Shown: positions 7,577-13,326 of the stretch, one piece after another | Position numbering within the stretch: position 1 is the stretch's first letter | Layout: each line of letters begins with the position of its first letter | Source: SXOA01 sp051004015 | GTDB taxonomy: Bacteria > Planctomycetota > Planctomycetia > Pirellulales > Pirellulaceae | Assembly (NCBI GenBank): GCA_051004015.1 | Contig: JBPCKT010000130.1 | Coordinates: 1 to 13,326 of the forward strand | DNA length: 13,326 nt | Reading direction: 5' to 3' | Notes under the pieces: model-generated | Told to the model about the DNA's origin: nothing | Seen by the model: only the letters and a program-made list of their open reading frames with translations | The model's database searches: none | Translations under genes and position numbers: made by a program

Positions 7577-7585
7577 TTCGCATCG

Positions 7586-9031
7586 CTACCTCCCCACGAC
7601 CGGCTGAATGTGAATCACCCCGGTCGCGTTTTGCTGGGCGATGATCGCTGCGTACGCGGCGGCGTCGATCTGGTCGCTGGGTTGATCGTCGCGGCCGGTC
7701 CAGGAGAGGAGCTCCGCTTCGAAGTCCAATCGCCAGGTGGTGTTGAGCTGCGGCAGCAGGATTTCCCCCCGCTCGAACTGGAGGATCAGCGGCGCGGCCC
7801 GCGTGATCTTGTCGCGGCCGGAAGTTGCCACCGTTTCCAGCGGCAGCTCCGACTCGAGAATATCGACCGCGGCCTGCCCCAGCTTTTCGTTTTCAATCCA
7901 GAGCCGCTCGGGCTGCCAGGCGCGGGTGATCTCGCGAATCACCTTCACCAGTCCATCGAAGCCGACCCGTCCCCGCCAGGAATGCCGCAGGAACAGGTAT
8001 TTGGCCGCTTCCCCCCGCGGCTGGTCCCAGACCTGAATGACGGAGTGGCTCGCCGGCCGGCCGCGGCTTTCGCGGGCCTTGTCGGCGCTGGTGCCGGCGG
8101 GGTCGATCGTGCAGAAGCGGCGGCAGGCGGAGACGGGAATGGCGGCCATCACGCGGCCATCGGGCAGGCGGATTTCGAGCTGCTCGCTCGTCGCGGCGTT
8201 TCCCACCAGGGCGTAGTACCGCAGCCACTCCTGGCGAAACATTCCTTCTTCCTGCACGCTCCAATCGCCATTCATCAGCCGCTCGCGAAGGACCGAGGGC
8301 AAATGGGCGAGCGAGCGGCGATACTCCTCTTGATTCAAGCCGGGATTGTCCGCGATGCGCGCCGGGATGAAGGCGCGGCCCGAACCTGACTCCTGATTCC
8401 TGACCCCTGACTCCTGACCCACGAACCGCTCCTTCACCCACACATGCCCGATCCCCCCGGGGTTGCTGGCGCTCCGCATCCGTAGCGGCATTTGCAGGTC
8501 GGTCACTTTCCGCAGGCGACTGAAGAGGAACAAATAGTCTTCCTCGGCGAACTCCGTCAGCTCGTCGAAGGCGATGAACTGATACTCGCTGGAGCCATAG
8601 CGATACTTGTCCAGCGGGTGGGCCAGGTACCCGAAGCTGAGCGTCGCCCCGCTGGGAAAAGTCCACTGCCGGCGGCTCGCGTTCCAAGCGGCATCGGTGC
8701 CGGCCAGCCACTCCTGCGACCTGGGAATCAACCCCCCCGCCAGTTGCAACCGCTGCGTATCCTTGCGCAGGATGAGCGCCGCATAGCCCGGCACATGCAC
8801 ATATTCCAGCGCCGCCATCAGCAGCGCCTCGCTCTTGCCGCCCCCTGCCGCGCCGCCGTAGAAGGCTTCGAGGCAATCCAGTTTTAGGAATTCCCTTTGC
8901 TTCAGCGACGGCACGTGGGGCGCGAGCTGCGAGGCCTGTCCTGGCCGCGCTGCCGGCTGGCCATCTTTTGATTTTTCTTGCGAGTCGCGACGCCCCGTGC
9001 TTCGGGAACAAGCGAGTCTTTTCCGGGACAT
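7586..9031 (-). CDS. Phage-type terminase large subunit (ATPase/nuclease)
   Basis: The 481-residue packaging motor is complete. The ATPase has Walker A G-G-A-A-G-G-G-K-S (59-67), Walker B F-I-A-F-D-E (152-157) and the S-N-P-G-G-x-G-H-x-W-V-K coupling region (189-200). The RNase H-like nuclease domain follows from about 305, with candidate metal ligands D310 (T-I-D-P-A-G), E380 (W-I-E-N-E) and D456 (D-Q-I-D-A-A). Known members translocate and cut DNA at a portal. ATG 9031 is supported by GGAG eight bases upstream (9040-9043); the frame extends to 9139 without similarity. It follows the HTH gene by 53 bases, probably as one transcript. Oddly, residues about 205-217 (Q-E-S-G-V-R-N-Q-E-S-G-S-G) are encoded by a heptamer repeat, and no portal, capsid or tail gene is present. 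Confidence 0.9.
   Translation of the reverse strand: MSRKRLACSRSTGRRDSQEKSKDGQPAARPGQASQLAPHVPSLKQREFLKLDCLEAFYGGAAGGGKSEALLMAALEYVHVPGYAALILRKDTQRLQLAGGLIPRSQEWLAGTDAAWNASRRQWTFPSGATLSFGYLAHPLDKYRYGSSEYQFIAFDELTEFAEEDYLFLFSRLRKVTDLQMPLRMRSASNPGGIGHVWVKERFVGQESGVRNQESGSGRAFIPARIADNPGLNQEEYRRSLAHLPSVLRERLMNGDWSVQEEGMFRQEWLRYYALVGNAATSEQLEIRLPDGRVMAAIPVSACRRFCTIDPAGTSADKARESRGRPASHSVIQVWDQPRGEAAKYLFLRHSWRGRVGFDGLVKVIREITRAWQPERLWIENEKLGQAAVDILESELPLETVATSGRDKITRAAPLILQFERGEILLPQLNTTWRLDFEAELLSWTGRDDQPSDQIDAAAYAAIIAQQNATGVIHIQPVVGR
8386..8420. repeat. Heptanucleotide tandem repeat (5 units) inside the terminase gene
   Basis: Five contiguous 7-mers: ctgactc, ctgattc, ctgaccc, ctgactc, ctgaccc. 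On the coding strand this encodes a Q-E-S-G-V-R-N-Q-E-S-G-like loop between the ATPase coupling region and the F-I-P-A-R segment. The type matches short tandemly repeated repetitive (STRR) heptamers known from cyanobacterial genomes. Thirty-five bases is not a multiple of three, yet the gene stays open. Confidence 0.9.
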
Positions 9032-9084
9032 GTTGATTACTCCGGGGAAGGATTTTGAAAATTCGACATGGAATAGCGTGGTTC

Positions 9085-10278
9085 TCAAAACTGTTCGCTC
9101 TGGGGCCGCTGCTTCGCTTCGCGTTGGCGGCGTTCCCATTCCCGCTGGATTTCGGCGGAGCGGTCGATGTAAATGATGTACGGACGGCCCCGTCGGATCG
9201 CCTCCAGGGGGGTCATCCGCGCCGGGTCGGGAATCCCGCTGGCCTGGGCCAGTTTGGCGGGCGGGAGCCGGTTCATTTGGCAGTGATAATCGAGCGCTTC
9301 CTGCCGCTGGGCGTCGCTCCAGCGATACGTGGGAGGGGATTCCGGCTGCTCCAAAGTACTCTGCACGCTCGGCGTAAAGACTTCCTCACGCGGAGCGGGA
9401 GGAGTACTTTGGGGGGGGTCTTTATACAGGTTTTGCGAGTCGTCTTGTGGCGGGGGCGACCCTTCCGAGGGCGGGGCACAAACCCCGTCACTGTTTGAAG
9501 TTGCGTTAATTTCATGGACAACTTCTTGATACACAATCGGGTTGTTTTCAGCAACTTTTAATACAGGGGTGGGGCGGGCTGCCGCACTTTCCTCGCGCGG
9601 AGCGGGGAGACGACTTTTCAGCTCCGCGACGGACGCTTGCAGCTCCTCGATCTGGGCGTCACGGCGCTGGACCTTCCGGTTCCAGCGGTCCCGTTCCTCG
9701 GGGTCCATGACTTCGGCCATGGAGATGCTGCCGTTGCCGGGGCCGAGCCAGCCCGCGGCGAGCAGGGTGATTTCATGCGAGGCCTTGCCGGCGGCGTCGA
9801 GGAACGTCTTCCGGCCAATCTGAGTCTTGTTCCATTCCTCGATCCGGATTTTCACGGGCTCCCCCTTTTCGTCCACCCCATCCTTCGTGGTGATGGTCTT
9901 TCTCATGGGAATAGTCCGCCGCGACCGCCGAAATTCGCGGAGCGACCTTCCTAGCAACCGCTCCATCAGCCGTTCATGCCTGGCCAGGGCCAGACGGAGC
10001 TTTTCACTGGCCGTGTACTCCCCCCGGTCCTCCGGCAGGGTCGTGGCCAGCCATTTTTCCATGCGGCGAATCCCCCGCATGACCGTCGGCTGGGCACACT
10101 TCAGCTTGTCCGCAATCCACTGCTGCGTGTGCTCGTCCAAGTGGAGAGCGTACGCCTGCTGGTCCCGCGGGCAGGGGATTGGCGTGAACCCAGGGACCGG
10201 CTGCGGAGGAGCGGTCGGTGGTTTCTCGCGCGTCAGTTTCTTCTGGCTTGTCGGGCAGTTTTTCGATTGGATGGACAT
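9085..10278 (-). CDS. HTH DNA-binding protein upstream of terminase, possible small-terminase role
   Basis: A 397-residue protein with a probable helix-turn-helix at about 48-72 (D-E-H-T-Q-Q-W-I-A-D-K-L-K-C-A-Q-P-T-V). A long basic helical region (about 88-122) follows, then a predicted short coiled segment (about 193-224). A Pro/Ser/Glu-rich linker spans 225-315, and the C-terminal charged domain ends R-Q-R-E-A-K-Q-R. No family was recognised with certainty. Its place 53 bases upstream of a terminase large subunit, plus the HTH, suggests a DNA-recognition subunit or a regulator (inference); it is much longer than typical small terminases. ATG 10278 has AGGAG (10285-10289, minus strand) six bases upstream. 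The open frame to 10449 passes through heptamer repeats and was not used. Confidence 0.72.
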   Translation of the reverse strand: MSIQSKNCPTSQKKLTREKPPTAPPQPVPGFTPIPCPRDQQAYALHLDEHTQQWIADKLKCAQPTVMRGIRRMEKWLATTLPEDRGEYTASEKLRLALARHERLMERLLGRSLREFRRSRRTIPMRKTITTKDGVDEKGEPVKIRIEEWNKTQIGRKTFLDAAGKASHEITLLAAGWLGPGNGSISMAEVMDPEERDRWNRKVQRRDAQIEELQASVAELKSRLPAPREESAAARPTPVLKVAENNPIVYQEVVHEINATSNSDGVCAPPSEGSPPPQDDSQNLYKDPPQSTPPAPREEVFTPSVQSTLEQPESPPTYRWSDAQRQEALDYHCQMNRLPPAKLAQASGIPDPARMTPLEAIRRGRPYIIYIDRSAEIQREWERRQREAKQRPQSEQF

Positions 10279-10299
10279 GGGATGCTCCTGGAAAAAAGG

Positions 10300-10327
10300 G
10301 GGTTGGGGGCTAGAGGCTGGGGACTGA
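10300..10327. repeat. Heptanucleotide tandem repeat in terminase-operon leader, array 1
   Basis: Four degenerate 7-mers in phase: gggttgg, gggctag, aggctgg, ggactga. The array lies 22 bases upstream of the HTH gene start and just outside its ribosome-binding site. The sequence type is STRR-like and would be transcribed as a leader if the predicted promoter is used. Confidence 0.6.
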
Positions 10328-10329
10328 CA

Positions 10330-10357
10330 TTCCGCTTTCGGCTTTCCGCCTTCCGCT
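10330..10357. repeat. Heptanucleotide tandem repeat in terminase-operon leader, array 2
   Basis: Four 7-mers in phase: ttccgct, ttcggct, ttccgcc, ttccgct. It is separated from array 1 by two bases but has a different unit. On the minus strand it gives a purine-rich agcggaa-type leader. Confidence 0.7.
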
Positions 10358-10373
10358 TTCCCAATAATGCCCA

Positions 10374-10403
10374 ATTGTTCACATCTACCGGTGTCACCGT
10401 CAA
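10374..10403 (-). promoter_or_regulatory. Possible sigma70-like promoter of the HTH-terminase unit
   Basis: On the minus strand TTGACG (10398-10403) and AACAAT (10374-10379) are separated by 18 bases, close to the -35 and -10 consensus (5/6 and 4/6 matches). It lies about 95 bases upstream of the HTH gene start. Transcripts from here would include both heptamer arrays as a leader. Planctomycete promoter consensus is poorly defined, so this is tentative. Confidence 0.35.
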
Positions 10404-10513
10404 GGCATCCGCAAAAGATTTTCAATAATTCTGTAACTCTAAGCGGCACAACGAGTTAGCAGGGCCGTTTTTGGCATCCAGGCGGAGGCCAGTGGCGAGC
10501 AGGGGTAATCGGC

Positions 10514-10540
10514 CACGGAAAACACGGTGGACACGGCGGA
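10514..10540. repeat. 9-bp tandem repeat, three units
   Basis: cacggaaaa, cacggtgga and cacggcgga follow each other directly and abut the left end of cruciform repeat copy 1. The flanking stretch 10404-10513 shows no gene or recognisable signal. Confidence 0.6.
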
Positions 10541-10542
10541 AG

Positions 10543-10818
10543 GCAGCCGCGGCAGCGGCGACCGGATTCCAGCCCACGGCGCAAGCCGTGGGTCAGCAAG
10601 CATGAGCACAGATAAGCCCCGGCAGGGGCGTTAGAACGGCGGCATCGGTAGAACTTGATCCGCGGTGTTACCCCCTCGCCAACAACGGGGTGCTCGATGG
10701 ATCATCTCCGCACGTTAATTCCATCCTTCTATCGCCCCTGCCGGGGCTTTTGCCTTGTTTGCCCTGCTACCCACGGCTTGCGCCGTGGGCTGGGTTCTGA
10801 CACCGCTGCCGCGGTTAA
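10543..10818. repeat. REP/BIME-like nested cruciform repeat, copy 1 (with ~40-bp insertion)
   Basis: Nested palindromes: gcagccgcggcagcgg pairs with the ccgctgccgcgg at the right end; agcccacggc-gcaagccgtgggt is itself a hairpin and is repeated in inverted form near the right end; gccccggcaggggcg pairs with cgcccctgccggggc. Compared with copies 2 and 3 it carries about 40 extra bases (10676-10715) in the centre. It lies upstream of the Y1 transposase gene. Confidence 0.9.
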
Positions 10819-10896
10819 GAGGGGGGACTTCTGGTGTTTGCCCAATCACTGACTCTAAAATGCTTTGAATTCGATGTTTCGTTCTCGGAGGTCCTC

Positions 10897-11349
10897 ATGG
10901 CGCACACCTTCACGCGACTCTACTTTCACATCATCTTCAGCACCAAGCATCGCCAGCCGCTGATCGACTCGGAGTTGGAGGAGCGGCTGCATCCGTATCT
11001 GGGAGGCATCATCCGCGAGCTGGGGGGCGTGGCCATCCGGGTCGGCGGGGTTGCCGACCACGTCCATCTGCTCGCGCAGCTCCCCGCCACGCTGGCCCTG
11101 GCCGACGTCGTGCGGGACATCAAGTCGAATTCCTCCGGCTGGGTCCATGAGAAATTTTCGAGCCGCGCGAGCTTCGCCTGGCAGACCGGCTACGGCGGAT
11201 TCACCGTCAGCAAATCGAAGCTGCCGGATTTGGATCTGTACATCGCGGGCCAAAAGGAACACCACGCCCAAGAGCCATTTGAAACGGAATTGATCCGTTA
11301 TTTGGACAACAACGAAGTCGAATACGACGAGCGCTTTGTGTTCGATTGA
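10897..11349 (+). CDS. tnpA: IS200/IS605-family Y1 HUH transposase (TnpA, REP-associated type)
   Basis: The 150-residue protein is the normal length for this family, which cuts and joins single-stranded DNA at hairpins through a 5'-phosphotyrosine link. The HUH pair is His55 and His57 in A-D-H-V-H-L-L. The probable catalytic tyrosine is Tyr115 in D-L-Y-I-A-G-Q-K-E-H-H. Conserved flanking segments include Y-F-H-I-I-F-S-T-K (9-17), S-N-S-S-G-W-V (77-83) and F-A-W-Q-T-G-Y-G (93-100). ATG 10897 has GGAGG (10887-10891) five bases upstream; the frame to 10834 was not used. The gene is intact. It sits between cruciform repeat copy 1 and copies 2-3, so it is a candidate RAYT-like enzyme acting on these repeats rather than only a simple insertion sequence (inference). 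No TnpB partner is present. Confidence 0.93.
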   Translation: MAHTFTRLYFHIIFSTKHRQPLIDSELEERLHPYLGGIIRELGGVAIRVGGVADHVHLLAQLPATLALADVVRDIKSNSSGWVHEKFSSRASFAWQTGYGGFTVSKSKLPDLDLYIAGQKEHHAQEPFETELIRYLDNNEVEYDERFVFD

Positions 11350-11412
11350 TGAAATTGTGGCAGCGGCGAAGGGGCGAATGCACGGTCCCCGTAAAGCCCG
11401 CAATGGCGGATC

Positions 11413-11648
11413 GCAGCCGCGGCAGCGGCGACCGGATTCCAGCCCACGGCGCAAGCCGTGGGTCGGCAAGCATTAGCCCATAGAAGCCCCGGCAGGGGCG
11501 TTAGAACCGCGGCATTGGTCCAACGTGACCCGCGGCGTTACCCCCTAATTCCATCCTTCTATCGCCCCTGCCGGGGCTTTTGCATTGTTTTTCCTGTTAC
11601 CCACGGCTTGCGCCGTGGGCTGGGTTCTGACACCGCTGCCGCGGTTAA
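11413..11648. repeat. REP/BIME-like nested cruciform repeat, copy 2
   Basis: A ~236-bp copy with the same order of nested palindromes as copy 1 (outer gcagccgcggcagcgg, then the cccacggc hairpin, then gccccggcaggggcg, and their inverted counterparts). It starts 63 bases after the transposase stop and is preceded by gcaatggcgga, which also precedes copy 3. It lacks the ~40-bp insertion of copy 1. Confidence 0.92.
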
Positions 11649-11700
11649 AAAGGAGGACTTCAGAGGCAACGGCGAAACGGCGAACTCGCAATGGCGGATT

Positions 11701-11937
11701 GCAGCCGCGGCAGCGGCGACCGGATTCCAGCCCACGGCGCAAGCCGTGGGTCGGTGAGCATTAGCCCACAAAAGCCCCGGCAGGGGCGTTAGAACCGCGG
11801 CATTGGTACAACGTGATCCGCGGCGTTACCCCCTAATTCCATCCTTCTATCGCCCCTGCCGGGGCTGTTGCATGGTTTTGTCCTGCTACCCACGGCTTGC
11901 GCCGTGGGCTGGGTTCTGACACCGCTGCCGCGGTTAA
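11701..11937. repeat. REP/BIME-like nested cruciform repeat, copy 3
   Basis: A ~237-bp copy in direct orientation to copy 2, 52 bases downstream of it. It differs by scattered substitutions, for example gtgagcattagcccacaaaa in the left half. The 672-bp stretch 11350-12021 is filled mainly by copies 2 and 3; no gene is supported there. The remainder (11938-12021) is the upstream region of the secreted-protein gene. Confidence 0.92.
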
Positions 11938-12021
11938 GAAGGGGGAAACTTGACAATCCCCTTTGGCAGGGTTCCAATCGGCGTTAAACCGCTCCCCTTC
12001 CCCCATTTCTCAGAGGCAATC

Positions 12022-12411
12022 ATGAAGGCGATTCTCTCCTTGGCGTTGGCACTCGCGTTCTGCGGCCTCGTGGGGGCGGCGGACAAAGTGGAACCGGTCG
12101 GGACGTGGAAGTGCGCGTACGAGATCGGCGACCAGAAGCGGACGTCCACTTTGACGATCAAGAAGGACGGGGACAAGCTCGCCGGGACGATGAGCTGGGC
12201 GGACCAGAAAGACGAACCCCTCAAGGACGTGAAGCTGAAGGAGGGGACGCTGACCTTTTCAGCCGTGCGGAAACTGATGGGTAACGAGATCCCCCTCGAT
12301 TACAAGCTGACGATTGACGGAGACAGGCTCCAGGGGAAAGGCTCGTCGGATTTCGGGGGCCAGAAGCAGGAATTTGACATCAAGGGGGAGAGGGAGAAGA
12401 AGGACAAGTAG
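12022..12411 (+). CDS. Small secreted protein, beta-rich, function unknown
   Basis: The 129-residue product has a clear signal peptide (M-K-A-I-L-S-L-A-L-A-L-A-F-C-G-L-V-G-A-A), with probable cleavage after residue 20. The mature part, about 109 residues, shows repeating beta-strand pairs of the type T-S-T-L-T-I-K-K-D-G-D-K-L-A-G and Y-K-L-T-I-D-G-D-R-L-Q-G. The tail is Lys/Glu-rich. This resembles small exported lipocalin-like or beta-barrel hypothetical proteins common in planctomycetes; no catalytic motif is visible. ATG 12022 has GAGG (12013-12016) five bases upstream; the longer frame from 11950 has no such support and would bury the signal peptide. The gene lies immediately right of the cruciform repeat cluster. 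Confidence 0.75.
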   Translation: MKAILSLALALAFCGLVGAADKVEPVGTWKCAYEIGDQKRTSTLTIKKDGDKLAGTMSWADQKDEPLKDVKLKEGTLTFSAVRKLMGNEIPLDYKLTIDGDRLQGKGSSDFGGQKQEFDIKGEREKKDK

Positions 12412-12497
12412 TGGTTGGGCGGCCTTGAAGTCGGTCGCTGGGCGACAGGAGGCGACTCGGCACCGGGAGGAGGGCTAGGGACCGCAAGGATCGCATA

Positions 12498-12860
12498 ATG
12501 GACACAACCGATGCCAAACGCCTTGTGCAGGAGTCACTGGCCATTCCAAACGAGGACTGTGGTGCTTGGTCACCGCCCGACAGAGAGCGCGATGAGTTTC
12601 TGAATGAGCGACGATCCGATCTGGTTAAGTCGCTGGTCGAACCGTACTGGGTTTCGGTGAGTCCAGACCGCAGTGCCAGAACCTTCGGAGAGTGGGAAGA
12701 TAGGCCATACACGATGCTCGTCGTTGCCAAGACCGAGAATACAGTGCTCCTGTTGAACTCCGAAAACAGTTCTTTTTCGCTCGGCTCGGTTGACGCTGAG
12801 GGCACCGTGTACCTGCTTGGCTTTTCGTCAAACGATGCGTTGGCGGAATGGGTGGATTAG
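12498..12860 (+). CDS. Orphan soluble hypothetical protein
   Basis: The 120-residue acidic protein starts M-D-T-T-D-A-K-R and has no signal peptide or membrane segment. It has a charged N-terminal helical half (R-E-R-D-E-F-L-N-E-R-R-S-D-L-V-K-S-L) and a C-terminal half with beta-like runs (Y-T-M-L-V-V-A-K, T-V-L-L-L-N-S-E). It ends L-A-E-W-V-D. No family was recognised. The size and style would be compatible with a small cytoplasmic immunity-like or SMI1-type protein, but no motif supports this. ATG 12498 has AAGGA (12486-12490) seven bases upstream. It is 86 bases downstream of the secreted-protein gene on the same strand. GC content looks lower than in its neighbours, which could indicate separate origin. 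Confidence 0.6.
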   Translation: MDTTDAKRLVQESLAIPNEDCGAWSPPDRERDEFLNERRSDLVKSLVEPYWVSVSPDRSARTFGEWEDRPYTMLVVAKTENTVLLLNSENSSFSLGSVDAEGTVYLLGFSSNDALAEWVD

Positions 12861-12947
12861 TCGGTACGCTAAATCTCCGTTTTGAATATGAGGATCAAAG
12901 GGGACAGGTCCATATATGATTGTATATGTACCTTTCCTCTTCGCGTC

Positions 12948-13253
12948 TCAGTCCGAGTACGGTTTGTCCTCCTCGTCCTCGACGGCAAAGATGAGCTGAA
13001 TGATCCCCCACAGGAATCCGAGCAGGGAAAATGGAATCGCCACGTAGAAAATGATGCCGGTGAAGAGGAACGGAAGGGTGGCGAGAAAGATGACCAGGCT
13101 GACGACGATTTTGATGATTCCGGCTTTGCGAATTTGCCAGCGGAGCTGCGAGCGAACTTGGATCTTTGCCCCAACGGGGCAGGCTATGTCAGCCCAGGCC
13201 AAGGGGGCGCTTCGCCGCCGCAGGCCTGGGGTCGCAGGAACGCGAAACCACAA
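12948..13253 (-). CDS. Small two-helix membrane protein with 5' end overlapping a repeat
   Basis: In this 101-residue frame, two adjacent hydrophobic helices lie at about residues 46-68 (I-I-K-I-V-V-S-L-V-I-F-L) and 70-91 (I-I-F-Y-V-A-I-P-F-S-L-L-G-F). They are followed by an acidic tail ending K-P-Y-S-D. The coding strand choice rests on this pattern, because the plus-strand overlap is merely acidic. The start is unresolved: the first possible codon is TTG 13253, another TTG lies at residue 18, and no ATG precedes the helices. Residues 1-30 are encoded by a palindromic repeat (13168-13266). The original start may have been displaced or replaced by repeat insertion, or the real start may be a non-ATG codon near residue 30. 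Function is unknown. Confidence 0.5.
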   Translation of the reverse strand: MWFRVPATPGLRRRSAPLAWADIACPVGAKIQVRSQLRWQIRKAGIIKIVVSLVIFLATLPFLFTGIIFYVAIPFSLLGFLWGIIQLIFAVEDEEDKPYSD

Positions 13254-13266
13254 AGCCCCAACGGGG
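13168..13266. repeat. Palindromic intergenic repeat with duplicated gccccaacgggg boxes
   Basis: A ~99-bp element begins with the hairpin gccccaacggggc (13168-13180) and ends with a second gccccaacgggg box (13255-13266). Between them cccaggcc (13193-13200) pairs with ggcctggg (13223-13230) around a GC-rich ggcgcttcgccgcc loop hairpin. It is a different family from the cruciform and long-hairpin repeats elsewhere in the window, and it overlaps the possible N-terminus of the two-helix protein gene. Confidence 0.8.
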
Positions 13267-13301
13267 AGGGATAAGAGACAGCCCCGCCATCCGATTCCCC
13301 C

Positions 13302-13326
13302 ATGTTTACGATCAAGGGCGACGAAC
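13302..13326 (+). CDS. Partial gene start at window edge, possibly GYF-domain protein
   Basis: ATG 13302 opens M-F-T-I-K-G-D-E before the sequence ends. Planctomycete proteins with an N-terminal GYF-type domain often begin in a similar way, but eight codons cannot prove it and no ribosome-binding site is visible. Confidence 0.3.

Noticed and set aside
6030..7583. 517-codon extended minus-strand frame through both hairpin elements
   Set aside because: Only the last 111 codons have a ribosome-binding site and protein-like features; the rest reads repeat DNA and the antisense of the DUF1990 gene.
10543..11937. CRISPR array reading of the three spaced repeats
   Set aside because: The repeats are ~236-276 bp nested palindromes with only three copies and no short uniform spacers or cas genes.
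12911..12928. AT-rich palindrome catata/tatatg downstream of the orphan gene
   Set aside because: The 6-bp arms in an AT-rich patch are likely by chance, and no clear promoter spacing is seen.
12882..13274. 130-codon plus-strand acidic frame near the right end
   Set aside because: Its acidic composition is the complement of two hydrophobic helices on the minus strand, and its C-terminal part translates a palindromic repeat.

Overview
The window looks like GC-rich chromosomal DNA from a planctomycete (Pirellulales- or Gemmata-like). The pointers are: a short protein opening with the F-R-Q-F-S-L-K membrane start common in that phylum, a bifunctional SulP transporter/carbonic anhydrase, a small IS200-like Y1 transposase with long cruciform repeats, and intergenic spaces filled with several families of palindromic and heptameric repeats. 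The taxonomic call is an inference from gene and repeat style; there is no rRNA or other marker gene. No tRNA, rRNA or CRISPR array was seen.

Layout. Positions 1-1042 hold a 29-C homopolymer at the edge, a four-helix membrane protein and a small membrane-anchored hypothetical protein. A bicarbonate/sulfate-type SulP transporter fused to a beta-carbonic anhydrase occupies 1150-3441; its zinc ligands are present but the catalytic-dyad arginine is Ser. Convergent to it, on the minus strand, are a processive GT2 glycosyltransferase (3453-4652) and a CelD/FemAB-like acyltransferase (4773-5852). They are separated by a 27-bp-armed inverted repeat and look like an exopolysaccharide pair. A small planctomycete-type membrane protein follows at 6030-6365 (minus).

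The middle holds a DUF1990-type gene (6768-7358, plus) bracketed by two copies, in opposite orientation, of a ~221-bp long-hairpin element. Next, on the minus strand, is a two-gene unit: an HTH protein (10278 to 9085) and a complete phage-type terminase large subunit (9031 to 7586). No portal, capsid or tail gene is visible. Its leader carries heptanucleotide tandem repeats, and another five-unit heptamer array lies inside the terminase coding sequence.

The right part (10543-11937) is a REP/transposase island: a Y1 HUH transposase gene with one ~276-bp cruciform repeat upstream and two ~236-bp copies downstream. After it come a secreted small protein (12022-12411), an orphan cytoplasmic-type protein (12498-12860), a two-helix membrane protein on the minus strand whose 5' end runs into another palindromic repeat (13168-13266), and the first codons of a further gene cut by the window end.

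Apart from the likely EPS pair and the HTH-terminase pair, the genes do not form one pathway. The main theme is a chromosome in which ordinary genes are separated almost entirely by structured repeats, one of which has entered a coding sequence.
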